DNA of 25,423 bases from positions 1-25,423 of the forward strand of contig DAOVLE010000048.1 in the NCBI GenBank assembly GCA_030631415.1. The letters run 5' to 3'. The notes under the pieces were generated by a model that saw only the letters and a program-made list of their open reading frames with translations, did no database searches and had not been told where the DNA came from. The position numbers and the translations under genes are program-made. Shown here in pieces: positions 12,701-19,919 of this stretch; position 1 is the first letter of the stretch; each line of letters opens with the position of its first letter. The stretch is from JAAEQG01 sp023133475. GTDB lineage: Bacteria; Planctomycetota; Phycisphaerae; UBA1845.

Positions 12701-13186
12701 GTGCGAAAAGGCGTCCAGCAGATCGCCGTAAGTCCCTTGCTCGATGCTGATCGAGTAAGAGCGTTCCTCCGCCGGCTTGAGCATCTGCTCGTACTCGGCA
12801 TCGAAGTCGATATCCAGCTCCTTGGCTAGATCGGTGCTCTTGGCCGCCTCTTCGGCGACCTGCTCATCGGCAACTGCCTCCTCCTTGGGTTGATCCGGCT
12901 TGGGCTTGGGCGTCTTGCCGCGCTTCGAGGTCTTGCGCGGGGACTTCCGCCGCGAACGCGACGCGGGCCGAGGCTTGGAACGCGATGAACGCGAGCGAGC
13001 GCTCTTGGAGTCGGGCTTGTCGGCAGAGGCATCATTCTCTTTTGCCGGCGGCGGTGATGGATTCCCCGCCGTCACCACCCCCGTGCCGGCGAACAACGCC
13101 AGGCACAAAGCTGCGATGCCGAGCAATCGACAACTCGACCTCCTCCAAACCAGATCACGCAAAGATGAACTACGCAAGCGACTCAT
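3707..13186 (-). CDS. Giant secreted concatemer of about 32 secretin N-domains, without a secretin channel domain
   Basis: The protein has 3159 residues from an ATG at 13186 that follows TAAGGAG by 7 bases. A long signal peptide (about residues 1-41, hydrophobic LLGIAALCLALFAGTGVV) leads into a Lys/Arg/Ser/Pro-rich linker (about 42-105). An N0/STN-like domain (about 143-220) follows, then 31-32 modules of the secretin N1 type, about 90 residues each, with the pattern xYxLxxAdAxxl..LxxlF, a loop, then aDxxtNsLiVxA..e...I..LiaqLD. The loop between helix 1 and strand 2 is often expanded: K/R/S-rich in early modules, Q-rich near 8452-8610, and R-G-G-rich from about 7900 to 4450. An acidic insert lies near 8830-9025. 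The last module is only half present and ends in a basic Ser/Arg/Lys tail. I see no VPxLGDIPxLGxLF-type motif or beta-barrel segment. It lies directly downstream of gspM, where gspD might be expected. Role inferred: a periplasmic ring stack or scaffold of this secretion system. Confidence 0.93.
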   Translation of the reverse strand: MSRLRSSSLRDLVWRRSSCRLLGIAALCLALFAGTGVVTAGNPSPPPAKENDASADKPDSKSARSRSSRSKPRPASRSRRKSPRKTSKRGKTPKPKPDQPKEEAVADEQVAEEAAKSTDLAKELDIDFDAEYEQMLKPAEERSYSISIEQGTYGDLLDAFSHMSGLAILGDTPSGQVTYVSTEQLDYPAALSRIREILFSHPENFYIWREGNSLEVFRVTEAQRKMKPDRIYTSVEMFQDAGLDEMEIVLVLYTPKEGRVADLEQLRDFMPDYVRIAPYRDKNALTILALARDVRKYLDLVNIFQGAADDPRPFEGIPIEHVLPSHAVSMLHQFMPDLRGGAAAAKPARSGKGRKKRPPAPSLARVKGHGIELIPYDDVKTLFVRAMPDKIAEVKKYLLIIDVDLAVGLGDMIIITPEHVRVEQLMNALRPMYGGKSSAAAPKKSARGKGKSRSKRTPRRSTPAAGSIITDTIRIYPNSTNNTLIVMAKEEELTKLRMYMSLYDIPSQSQTARVAVEHADPETIQPVAEQIAQSVDAILAGLVMITRDPVNNEFILVGDSQAIELYRGIIEDLDQPGEETDIHIYECRYISPSILINLLNTLDKKGGGGSAARAPAKSRQAKRGKASPKPRRPSRGKAAGGTKYHGDDATGKLYVVCTDEEWEQDYLPLIEMLDREAKVNTDIEVIPVENLEAAEIITQINQAMVTPVGVEKPTMLPHSTGIMVPGATESELEQIRSLVELFDVDPEIERRTFTLRYADPAEVKSLLESLVVGKKTARPKPTRRGKRADKRKGKRPSAAPAVVSTAGEIKIIEKGRNELIVVAPRAEMEEIAELIEEFDVDPLNIIVKVYTFPPNANVKEIATTLSSFYPGSSSVPIGAPQPKSASKSKGRRRSKAGKPRSGGLQKTKAGDIRFIPHISAHKIIVSAPEEMIPDIEEKIAILQPEEPAPGPAIEFVRLENIDPQKMANIIEPILEIKYAELVETGVIRETLDAKGTSEKTISVMPDPRGDRLIVIVPPALMEDAKTLIAELDRPDRERIVRTVMLERANPKEMVTAIKAMLANRPNAAMKSTKSSPRRSGKRGKGGKARPAPAKPVATKNVTIVAAPGGSALVLEGYEEDVDQVEQWIKDLDEASKGGREIKIYNPQNIDVEKFADVVMTLVDSGGGRKPSKPKRRGKGQEVIETFDIGGGPRRGKDIYLVSDVWASTMVVSASPAKIREIDNLYEMYEGKPGEEPLIQTGNVQPFDTYPLEHREDAYEAVYDLEMILDALWPDPENVPKIDYIPFTEIMTIRGRPDDFAEVRKLIKKYVDKPGKEGEETRDFKVIKPEKMTARELAAILQERIGADRVVIQGLPKPGEKDYLDLIDQVQPCVLPLSALRWMSLAATGLDDEPQDEDEPEPESPNAPGFDKDVEGKLAILRSITGDAEPAETEAQDDADTNGTEAEKEQPLIPESFASAQKLTIVVDDERGLVYLRGATREVADANYLIDKIKKEMEEIDQPPDIRVFRLKYIDVNAATTILESMFNAPRQRRLTPQQRRALQQQQKKQKQAQAQQDKNKRRPGQPQPAPQIQQQQPGQIRVFPDARTHTIVVRAAPEQYPVIIKLLATIDKKGTAADFRIYKLERLNAAEVEETLKEILGLNARTRQAARRQPQRRTPQRPGQKTPQNLPTQQQFEFAGLGGESLSLGAADRITISSNPATNTIMVVAPEKTLDMIGQLIEQLEERTPPERITETYVVQHADATEIVTQLEQLFGAGRSSSRGGRGGKSGKAGKSTGSTGFDPTEVNNPIFVPLARTNSIVIRALEPDMPKILAMIERLDQKSDGDAPTYIKLEHVKPSEIAKKLQEAFGGKKSSGGRRGSKGGGTSPTGVTITADDGSKQLIVTAPAKALANIREMISRIDVEQTNLDFKVYPLTHATAADVLQRMNQLLKVLKQTGKKQGVDLGAFSAVADEASNSLVVAGEPSVFSIVEGILAKLDVPPSETVLVETRTYHLESARASDVANTINRLYGKKRGKGGPAPAQAEANQSTNILLVRGNKKQQEEIYEKVIKPLEELGDQTARVTETYTLKNASPDTLVQIIGKQFSSRGKGAEGDRVDAAVDAASRTVVVTASPANQEKVAALIAKLDNAAAVGGPVKELYQVKHARAGELVTTLKEMLGRGGGRGKTQITVVANEPLNQVILSGTQKDVNEALTLLESLDKKPLDSVGRVVEVYDLKYADPDSMSRTIEASFAKGGRGKSSQDTVKASYVRGTNSLAVSASRENHEKIKELIARMDVESSTQRTTHVVKLEKANAEDLAERLGQVYQKMRGSKRGEGSMSITADPGTNSLLIYANETEFAQVQELVATLDVTPEERRQIRSFQLKHARVENLQEAVAQLFGGSRGSRGGRGGRGSRGGSLGGDQVSVYADEASNTLVVATSAEHMARIEAFINDVDKPGMGDRSVTVVEIENADASAVADALQDMFAGSSGRGGRRGGGGGQQGLSISNMPGSNSLIIRANEKELAEIQAVIAELETTGTGGGGEIRIVPLKYSDAEETKAILEEYLRKPGTRGSGGRSRGRGRSGSSGAGELIGGVRISVSAQNNSLVLSGEAEQLEKVCEVIAQLDVESSMQRTTHVVKLEKADAEDLAERLGQVYQQTRGGRGSRGSRSEGGSMSITADPGTNSLLIYANETEFTKLQRLLATLDVTPEERRQIRSFHLNHADAENLQESVTQLFGGSRGGRSGRGGRGGGGGSALRGQVDVYADGASNTLVVAASPEDMARVEAFLAEVDKPGMGDRQVTVVKIENADASSVASALQDMFTGSSGRRGRGGGGGAQQGISISNPQGSDAVIIRANETELAEIQAVIDELEAAGTGAGGAIKIVSLKFSDAEETKAILEEYLRKPGTRGGGGGRGRRSSSAGTGADLIGGVRISVSAKNNALILSGDKEQLEEVCEVIAQLDVEMDDSRLPKIIKLQHARATDIQPQLEELFKQQRKGRDSGSTEPVIVADEAANSLIVRAGAAEMNAIMRLVGQLDAADAAPEEIRIVQVASGINVEDMAAMLEESFNASAKSTGGRKGGAKAQQLIVTPDKRTNSLMLAGAPALFDKAEAVIRKYEEMGPKGGQVIKVIRLDERDVGEIEPIIRGLIEDTQGSSKKKSPSRSRGSGKRGRK
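4343..6348 (-). repeat. Tandem duplication of a four-module block inside the giant gene (two units of about 1 kb)
   Basis: Two units, about 5353-6348 and 4343-5352, encode the same succession of four N-modules. Each begins QRTTHVVKLEKA.AEDLAERLGQVY, continues with QIRSF.L.HA..ENLQE and then a VTVV.IENADAS module, and ends with SDAEETKAILEEYLRKPGTRG and VIAQLDVE. The non-loop parts are nearly identical, while the Gly/Arg loops differ in length, so the offset drifts from 996 to 1010 bases. This is the most recent visible expansion of the array. Confidence 0.88.
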
Positions 13187-13193
13187 GGGTCGT

Positions 13194-13200
13194 CTCCTTA
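13194..13200 (-). promoter_or_regulatory. Shine-Dalgarno site TAAGGAG of the giant gene
   Basis: The minus strand reads TAAGGAG, then 7 bases, then ATG at 13186. It favours this ATG over the in-frame TTG at 13213. Confidence 0.75.
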
Positions 13201-13247
13201 TCTGCTGTCGCAACGCTGAACAGCACGTTCAACGGCGTTCTGCAGTC

Positions 13248-14816
13248 CTACGGTTTTCTGTTGCGGCGGGTTTCTGGCTTCTTCAAAGCACCCCGCGACT
13301 TGCGACTGCCGGCTTCTTTCCCAGGCAAAGACAGCCCGCTACGATGTCGGCCTACCCCTCGCCCGGGCGAGTTGGCCAACTTCTCGGGCGGGCCGGCAAA
13401 CTCCACCGGCGAATCGGCAGGCCCACGCACCTCAACAGGCGGAATGCTGAATTCGCCGGCCAACTGTTCCGGCGGGCCGGCAAACATCGTCCCTGCCCCA
13501 ACGCTCTTGCGATGACGACGCGGCGGGATCGAGGAAGTCCGCTTGGGCTTCGCCGACGGCGAGGAGACCGGTGCAATCGTGGATGCCTCCGCATCTTCCA
13601 GCGAACCTGCCAAATCCTCCGGCGGGCCGGCCAAATCACCAGACATCTCCACCATATCCTCCAACGAACCCGCCAAATCCTCCGGCGGGCCAGCCAAATC
13701 GCCGAACGCCTTACAGGAGGCGGGTGGAACCCGCCCTACAGGAGGCTCCTCCTCACGCGGCGGCTCGTTGGCCAAATAGTGCAACGCCGCCGCTCGAAGT
13801 TGGGGTTCGTCTACCGTCTCATTCAGCGCAAGCGCGTTGACCAGAAACTCACCAATGGGGTACAGGTACTCATGTTCACCGCCCCCATCTTTTCTACGCA
13901 CCAATACCCCGAAGGGATGCACCATCAGCAGCTTGCCGCCGTCCAAGTCCTCCCCGACAGCCACATACTCACGTTTCTTGTTCTTGCGATGCACCACCTG
14001 CACCTTGCCGATGGCCTGCAGGCAACTGGTGATTATCTTCTGATTACGCTGCGGATCGCCCGCCCATACCGGGCCCTTATCAACAGGCGGAGGAGGTGGA
14101 GGCGGCGGTTTCACCTCTTCTTTGGGTTTCTCCGCGATAACCACCGGTTCCTTTTGTTTGACCGGTCTGGTAAAGGGTTCCTTCTCCCAGATCGAGGCAT
14201 ACTCTTCGGTGCGGTACTTGACCAGCCGCGGAGGCTGATCCCCCTCATACGCCTTCGAGCGGAAAAAGGTGGGTGGCACCAGAACGTCGATGCCTCCGGT
14301 CAAGGCGACTTGCAGGGTCTCTTCGCCGTTGTTCTTGCCGCGCTTGCGGGTCTTCTGCGGGGTCAGCTTGACGTTCTTGAACCGCGAGATGTAGGGCAGT
14401 TCGTAGAAATTCTTGAGAAACAGCACTGCCTGCTGCAAAGACCCCTTACCACGTATGCTGTAGCTCAGGGTCACCAGACCAGTTTTGCGGTCTTTGCTGC
14501 TGCTCTTGGGGCTCACCTGGCGCTCCTTCAGGCGGCACCGATCCAACAGCTCGTTGAGGGTGCTGGTGAACATATCGCCGACCGCTTTTTCGTCCGTGCC
14601 GCCGGTCCGGTCCACGTACTCTCGATACTTCTCCCGGGCGGTCTCAACCTCGGACAGGTCCGATTCCAGATCGAAAAGGGCGTCCTGCCGCTGGAGAATC
14701 TCAGCCTCGAACTCGAACATGGGGGCAACCCACTTCGGGTACACGACCTTCACCCCCAAAGCCACCACTGCCACAACCACGATGACAGTTACCAGTGTTT
14801 TCTCGCGCTGATTCAT
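13248..14816 (-). CDS. gspM: GspM/PilO-like assembly protein with C-terminal GspC/PilP-like extension
   Basis: The product has 522 residues from ATG 14816, 19 bases after gspL. A single membrane helix (residues 8-25) is followed by a coiled coil (35-70) and a ferredoxin-like PilO/GspM region (about 75-180). A proline run (237-244) links to a predicted beta-rich domain at about 257-330, with YVAVGEDLDGGKLLMV and YLYPIGE, which looks like a GspC homology region or PilP domain. That domain normally docks on secretin N0, and no separate gspC is seen here. The C-terminal 170 residues look disordered: four AGPPE(D/Q/K)LA motifs (375, 396, 446, 473), an in-frame palindromic insertion (about 359-369) and a basic tail. 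The family is usually about 160-200 residues, so this is an enlarged form. GspM helps place GspL and GspE under the pseudopilus. The M assignment is fair; the C-like domain is inference. Confidence 0.8.
   Translation of the reverse strand: MNQREKTLVTVIVVVAVVALGVKVVYPKWVAPMFEFEAEILQRQDALFDLESDLSEVETAREKYREYVDRTGGTDEKAVGDMFTSTLNELLDRCRLKERQVSPKSSSKDRKTGLVTLSYSIRGKGSLQQAVLFLKNFYELPYISRFKNVKLTPQKTRKRGKNNGEETLQVALTGGIDVLVPPTFFRSKAYEGDQPPRLVKYRTEEYASIWEKEPFTRPVKQKEPVVIAEKPKEEVKPPPPPPPPVDKGPVWAGDPQRNQKIITSCLQAIGKVQVVHRKNKKREYVAVGEDLDGGKLLMVHPFGVLVRRKDGGGEHEYLYPIGEFLVNALALNETVDEPQLRAAALHYLANEPPREEEPPVGRVPPASCKAFGDLAGPPEDLAGSLEDMVEMSGDLAGPPEDLAGSLEDAEASTIAPVSSPSAKPKRTSSIPPRRHRKSVGAGTMFAGPPEQLAGEFSIPPVEVRGPADSPVEFAGPPEKLANSPGRGVGRHRSGLSLPGKEAGSRKSRGALKKPETRRNRKP
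13603..13702 (-). repeat. Tandem coding repeat in gspM (AGPPEDLAG units)
   Basis: Two adjacent units of about 62 bases, centred on CCTCCGGCGGGCC, encode GDLAGPPEDLAGSLED twice. Diverged single copies with the same GGCGGGCCGGC core lie at about 13376-13402 and 13460-13486, so four copies sit in the C-terminal tail. Confidence 0.8.
13712..13740 (-). repeat. Dispersed palindromic element inserted in frame in gspM
   Basis: This 29-base imperfect palindrome, with arms AGGCGGGT and ACCCGCC around GGA and ends TACAGG/CTACA, belongs to the same family as the intergenic copies at 18210-18231, 23244-23265 and 25373-25394. Here it is translated as about 11 residues (PVGRVPPASCK) without breaking the frame. 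Confidence 0.8.
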
Positions 14817-14835
14817 GATGCTTTGCTCGGTTCTA

Positions 14836-16396
14836 CTAGTCCGATTTCCCGCGGTTGATCAGCTTGATGTCCATCCGCGTTCGCACGGTATACTCGTCCT
14901 TATCCTTCTGATCCGTGGTGGTGCCCAGCTTGGCGTCAAAACGCGCCGGGGCATCCTCCGACAGCTTGAACCCGTCAAGCTTGTCCACCGTGTCGGCGGC
15001 GATTTTCGTATCCTTGCAGTCCATCTTGACTTCGATCAATCGCTCTTTCTGCGACAGGCTGATCTCCGAGAGCACGATCTGGTCATGATCAGGCCAGACC
15101 AAAAGAAAATCAGCCAGGTCGTCAAGCCAGACAACCTGCTCATGCTCAAAGCTCTCCACCTGCTCCATCATCGCCCCGAACTTTTTGTACTCTTTCAGCT
15201 TGGTTCGGGCTTTAGCGATCTGGTCGTCCAGGCCGACAATCTGCTCTTTCTGCGGGAGAACCACCTGACGATAAGCCACCACCCCCGCCCCGATGAACAG
15301 CAGCAAAATCGCCGCCACTATCGGCGCTTTTTTCAGGCTCTTCTGGTGTTGCGAGACCGTCTTCTTGGGATGCAAAAAGTCCACGTACAAGTTGCCGTGC
15401 CCACCGTGCCCCAGCGCCAGCCCCAGGGCTGCGGCAAACCCGCCCGCCGCCGCCCCGCTGACGCTGTTCCACCCGAAACACGACGTCGGATTGTACCGCT
15501 CACCGTTGATGTCGAACCGCCGGCGGAGGCCGTCAAGCAACTCATCCTCGACACCCGTGTCGCCACTCACCACCACGTGGTTCATATCCGAACCCGGGTC
15601 GCCGGCACGGTACGCCTCGATCGTCAGCACAACCTCCCGCAACAGAGCCTGCACCACATGCTCCTGCTCCGGAATCACCGGACCACCACTATCAACCGTA
15701 ATCCCAAGGTCCAGATCGAGCGTCGCCCCCTCCTGCCGCGCAAGCGGGGGAGGCTCCACAATCGACGGCTTGGGGACCATCACCGACGCCGCACGCGAAA
15801 AAGCCATCTTCCCATCACGCAAAACGTCAATCTCGGTAAAAACCGGGCCAACGTCCACGAACAACACACGCTCGTATCGAGTGTCCCCCAGCAACTCGCC
15901 GACAGCCACCTTGTTGGCAAACGGGCGGAACCCGATCCGCTCGAGATGCAAACCCGCCGACACCGCAACCTGCTTGTAATAATCCAGCACCTCGCGCCGG
16001 ACGGCAGCCACCAGCACCTCCAAAGTGCCCGATTCGCCCGCAACTTCAGGCTCGGCGAAATCCGTCATCGCCTCACGCAACGGGAACGGCAACTCCTTGG
16101 CAATTTGAAACTCCACCATCGCCGGAAGATCGTCCTGCGAAACATCCGGAAGCTTCAGGGTCTTGAGCACCGCCTGGTCACGCGGAACGTCCACAACCAT
16201 CCGCTTGGCACTGATCCCCTCTCGGCCAAGCACCTCGCGCAAAAGCTGCCCGAAGGACTCCGGGTCGCCCACGCTAACGTCCGCGGGAATATCCACCGAG
16301 AGCACCTTCCTGATCCGCAAACCGCCCTTAGGCCGCACGGAGAATACCACCACCCGCAGGGTGCGAATGTCCCAGTCCACACTAATCAATTGTTTA

Positions 16397-16410
<14 letters not shown>
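14836..16410 (-). CDS. gspL: GspL, inner-membrane assembly platform protein (PilM-PilN-type fusion)
   Basis: The product has 524 residues from ATG 16410, which overlaps the end of gspK by 14 bases. Residues 1 to about 338 form a cytoplasmic actin-like PilM/GspL domain (ISVDWDIRTLRVVVFS at the start, VLFVDVGPVFTEIDVLRDG, then HVVVSGDTGVEDELLDGL and a Gly/Ala-rich segment). A membrane helix follows at about 363-380 (PIVAAILLLFIGAGVVAY), then a coiled coil and a small periplasmic PilN-like domain (about 416-524) containing VLSEISLSQKERLIEVKMD. GspL recruits the GspE ATPase on the cytoplasmic side and binds GspM in the membrane. An upstream in-frame TTG at 16440 is less likely than this ATG, because LISVDWD is the expected family beginning. 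Confidence 0.93.
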
Positions 16411-18010
<1,600 letters not shown>

Positions 18011-18014
18011 CGCG

Positions 18015-18037
18015 TGGCGGGTGGAACCCACCCCACA
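18015..18037. repeat. Degenerate palindromic element upstream of gspK
   Basis: The sequence TGGCGGGTGGAACCCACCCCACA is a diverged member of the GGCGGGTGGAACCCGCC family. It sits just 5' of the nearest ATG for gspK. Confidence 0.65.
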
Positions 18038-18078
18038 ACTGCATCTCTGCGTGAGACTCCAGCCACTACGCCGATTTC

Positions 18079-18202
18079 TCAATTCTCCATTCTCCATTCT
18101 CAATTCTTCTCTGCGTCTCTGCGTCTCTGCGTTCAAAACCCGCCCTACTTTCCCCATTCTCCATTCTTCTCTGCGCTCTCTGCGTCTCTGCGTTCAAAAC
18201 CC
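18079..18202. repeat. Short tandem repeats (ATTCTCC and TCTCTGCG) at the gspJ-gspK junction
   Basis: ATTCTCC-type 7-base units occur at about 18083-18104. Three perfect TCTCTGCG 8-base units occupy 18108-18131, followed by TTCAAAACCCGC. A second copy of the TTCTCTGCG...TTCAAAACCCGC block lies at about 18166-18202. The minus-strand translation (LNAETQRRRE) is a familiar spurious motif from such repeats. I see no gene of its own here. Confidence 0.75.
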
Positions 18203-18209
18203 GCAAGGC

Positions 18210-18231
18210 TGTAGGGCGGGTCCCACCCGCC
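18210..18231. repeat. Palindromic TGTAGGGCGGGT element after gspJ
   Basis: The arms GGCGGGT and ACCCGCC flank a two-base loop, 6 bases beyond the gspJ stop codon. On the minus strand it could form a GC-rich hairpin in the mRNA. Family members are at 13712, 23244 and 25373. Confidence 0.8.
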
Positions 18232-18237
18232 TTCTCG

Positions 18238-19092
18238 CTAAGGCTTACTGGACTCCGAACTAGAAAACGCCGATGCCTCACGAGTCAACCGCGACCCGAA
18301 AAACGTGTCCGCCTGCACCAAGCGGATAAACATGGCAAAACGGTCGGCTGCCAACGGCTCCTGGTCTTCCTCATCGCAGAGAAAATCGTCCTCCACCAAT
18401 TCCATCTCCTCCTCCCGAGGCGGGACCGGCTCAAAGCCGATGGTCACACGGACGATCTGCGGCAGAGTGTTGCCCTGGGCAATCTCCCAATCATCCCACC
18501 AGGTGGCACCGTCGAAGTACTTGAACTCGATGTACTTGAGTTCCGGGGCATACAGTTCCTCCTTGACCGCCACGATCTGCTCTTCGTCGCCGCTGTCCGT
18601 TTCGTCCTCACCCTCGATGATCATCTCGCGCAGGTACGTCTTGCTCACCCGCCGCACCAGCCCCAATGCCCGCGGATCACCCTCCTCGTCAAGATTCTCT
18701 TCGTCCCACCCGATGTAGTAACGCACCTCCCGCAGGTCGAACTGGCGTGCCTCCTCCACGTCCGTGATCGAACGCGGGTACAGCAGCTTCTTATCCGGCA
18801 AAACCGCGGTGTTGATCGAAATCATGTGCTTGGTCCCGATGACCCCAGGCCCATAGCCGGGCACAAATCCGCTGGCCTGACGAATCTCACAGGCCATGTG
18901 GTCCAGTATCACCCGCACCAGTTGCACATCACGCGACCTGCTGGTCTGCTGTTCGGTCGCCACGGTTATGTTCCAGAAGAACCAGTACATTATCCCGCTG
19001 AGCACGGTGATGATCGACAGCGCCAGGGTGACTTCCAAAAGCGTGAACCCGCCCCGTTGACCGCAAGCCGAATTGTTCCGCCGCCAGGTCAT
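18238..19092 (-). CDS. gspJ: GspJ, minor pseudopilin
   Basis: The product has 284 residues. The short basic leader ends GQRGG and is cut before FTLLEVTLALSIITVLSGIMYWFFW, with Glu at +5, the prepilin peptidase signature. The body holds the long globular pattern of GspJ (RDVQLVRVILDHMACEIRQA, then EIKYIEFKYFDGATWWDDW-like strands). The ATG at 19092 lies 2 bases after the gspI stop, with GAGG five bases before it; a GTG at 19098 in the same frame would overlap gspI by 4 bases (GTGA). GspJ joins GspI and GspK in the tip complex that primes pseudopilus assembly. The calls of H, I, J and K rest on operon order as well as sequence. Confidence 0.9.
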   Translation of the reverse strand: MTWRRNNSACGQRGGFTLLEVTLALSIITVLSGIMYWFFWNITVATEQQTSRSRDVQLVRVILDHMACEIRQASGFVPGYGPGVIGTKHMISINTAVLPDKKLLYPRSITDVEEARQFDLREVRYYIGWDEENLDEEGDPRALGLVRRVSKTYLREMIIEGEDETDSGDEEQIVAVKEELYAPELKYIEFKYFDGATWWDDWEIAQGNTLPQIVRVTIGFEPVPPREEEMELVEDDFLCDEEDQEPLAADRFAMFIRLVQADTFFGSRLTREASAFSSSESSKP

Positions 19093-19094
19093 GG

Positions 19095-19919
19095 TCACCT
19101 CGTAGGCCCCCCACCGCGGCGCGGGCGCCCGCCGCCCTTTCGACCACCGGGCAACCGCCGCCCCCCACCAGTGGAGCCCTGCCCGCTCTCGACGTTCTCG
19201 CCGCTCTCGCCGTTCTCGACACGCTCGCCTTCACCACCGCCTTCGCCCCCGCCCTCATCGGCAGAGTCTTCTTCACCCGCCTGAGCCTCCTCCAATGCCT
19301 GACGCAACTCATCCGGCAATACCTGCATCAGGTCGCTCATGCTTATCCCGAACGCTTCCAGCAACGGCGGCGCCACCTCGAGCAATTCTTCCAGGTCCAG
19401 GCTGGCAAACAGCGCCGGATTCAGGTTGCGCGGATCGATACCCTCCTCGCCGACACTCGACAGCGTCTCAGCCAACTTGTCCGCCGCCTCCTCGCCCATC
19501 CCGAAATCACGCGTTAAATCGAGGGTCGTCGGCGTGGCTCGCATGGTGTACAAGCGGTGCACCACGTCAGTCTCGTCGAAATCAAATTCGTCCTCCAGCT
19601 TCATCCGAACGTCATACAAGATCTCCAGGGTAATCAGATTCAGGTCCGGGCGGGAGGTCGGCTCGATCCGCATCCGCCACGCGTAATTGGGAAACAGGTG
19701 CCCGAAATCCTCTTCGATCTCCTCCTCCGGGATAATCAAACCGGCGTCCAGTTCCGAGAGCTTCGACTCCGCCAGCAGCAACGCCCGCATCGAACGCTCC
19801 GCCCGTCTGGACGATCGTGATGAGTTCTGGATCTGCATACCCACAAACGCCATCCCCACCACCAACAGGCCGACCGCCAGCACCACTTCCATGAGCATGA
19901 ACCCGCGTTTCAGTCCCAT
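19095..19919 (-). CDS. gspI: GspI, minor pseudopilin with long low-complexity tail
   Basis: The product has 274 residues from ATG 19919, overlapping the end of gspH by 10 bases. The leader MGLKRG is cut before FMLMEVVLAVGLLVVGMAFVG, with Glu at +5. RSMRALLLAESKLSELDAG and the following WRMRIEP/LITLEILYDV strands fit GspI, the shortest minor pseudopilin (usually about 120-130 residues). This one is twice that length. The extra part is a helical region (SMSDLMQVLPDELRQALEEA) and a C-terminal 60-residue tail that is Gly/Glu-rich and then Gly/Arg-rich, with no obvious fold. GspI forms the core of the I-J-K tip. The earlier in-frame start at 20168 lies inside gspH and is rejected. Confidence 0.9.
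   Translation of the reverse strand: MGLKRGFMLMEVVLAVGLLVVGMAFVGMQIQNSSRSSRRAERSMRALLLAESKLSELDAGLIIPEEEIEEDFGHLFPNYAWRMRIEPTSRPDLNLITLEILYDVRMKLEDEFDFDETDVVHRLYTMRATPTTLDLTRDFGMGEEAADKLAETLSSVGEEGIDPRNLNPALFASLDLEELLEVAPPLLEAFGISMSDLMQVLPDELRQALEEAQAGEEDSADEGGGEGGGEGERVENGESGENVESGQGSTGGGRRLPGGRKGGGRPRRGGGPTR

Noticed and set aside
3707..13186. The giant gene considered as a misassembly of several normal gspD copies
   Set aside because: There is one signal peptide, one continuous frame, no repeated barrel segment, and most modules are well diverged. Only the 1 kb duplication could be affected by assembly error.
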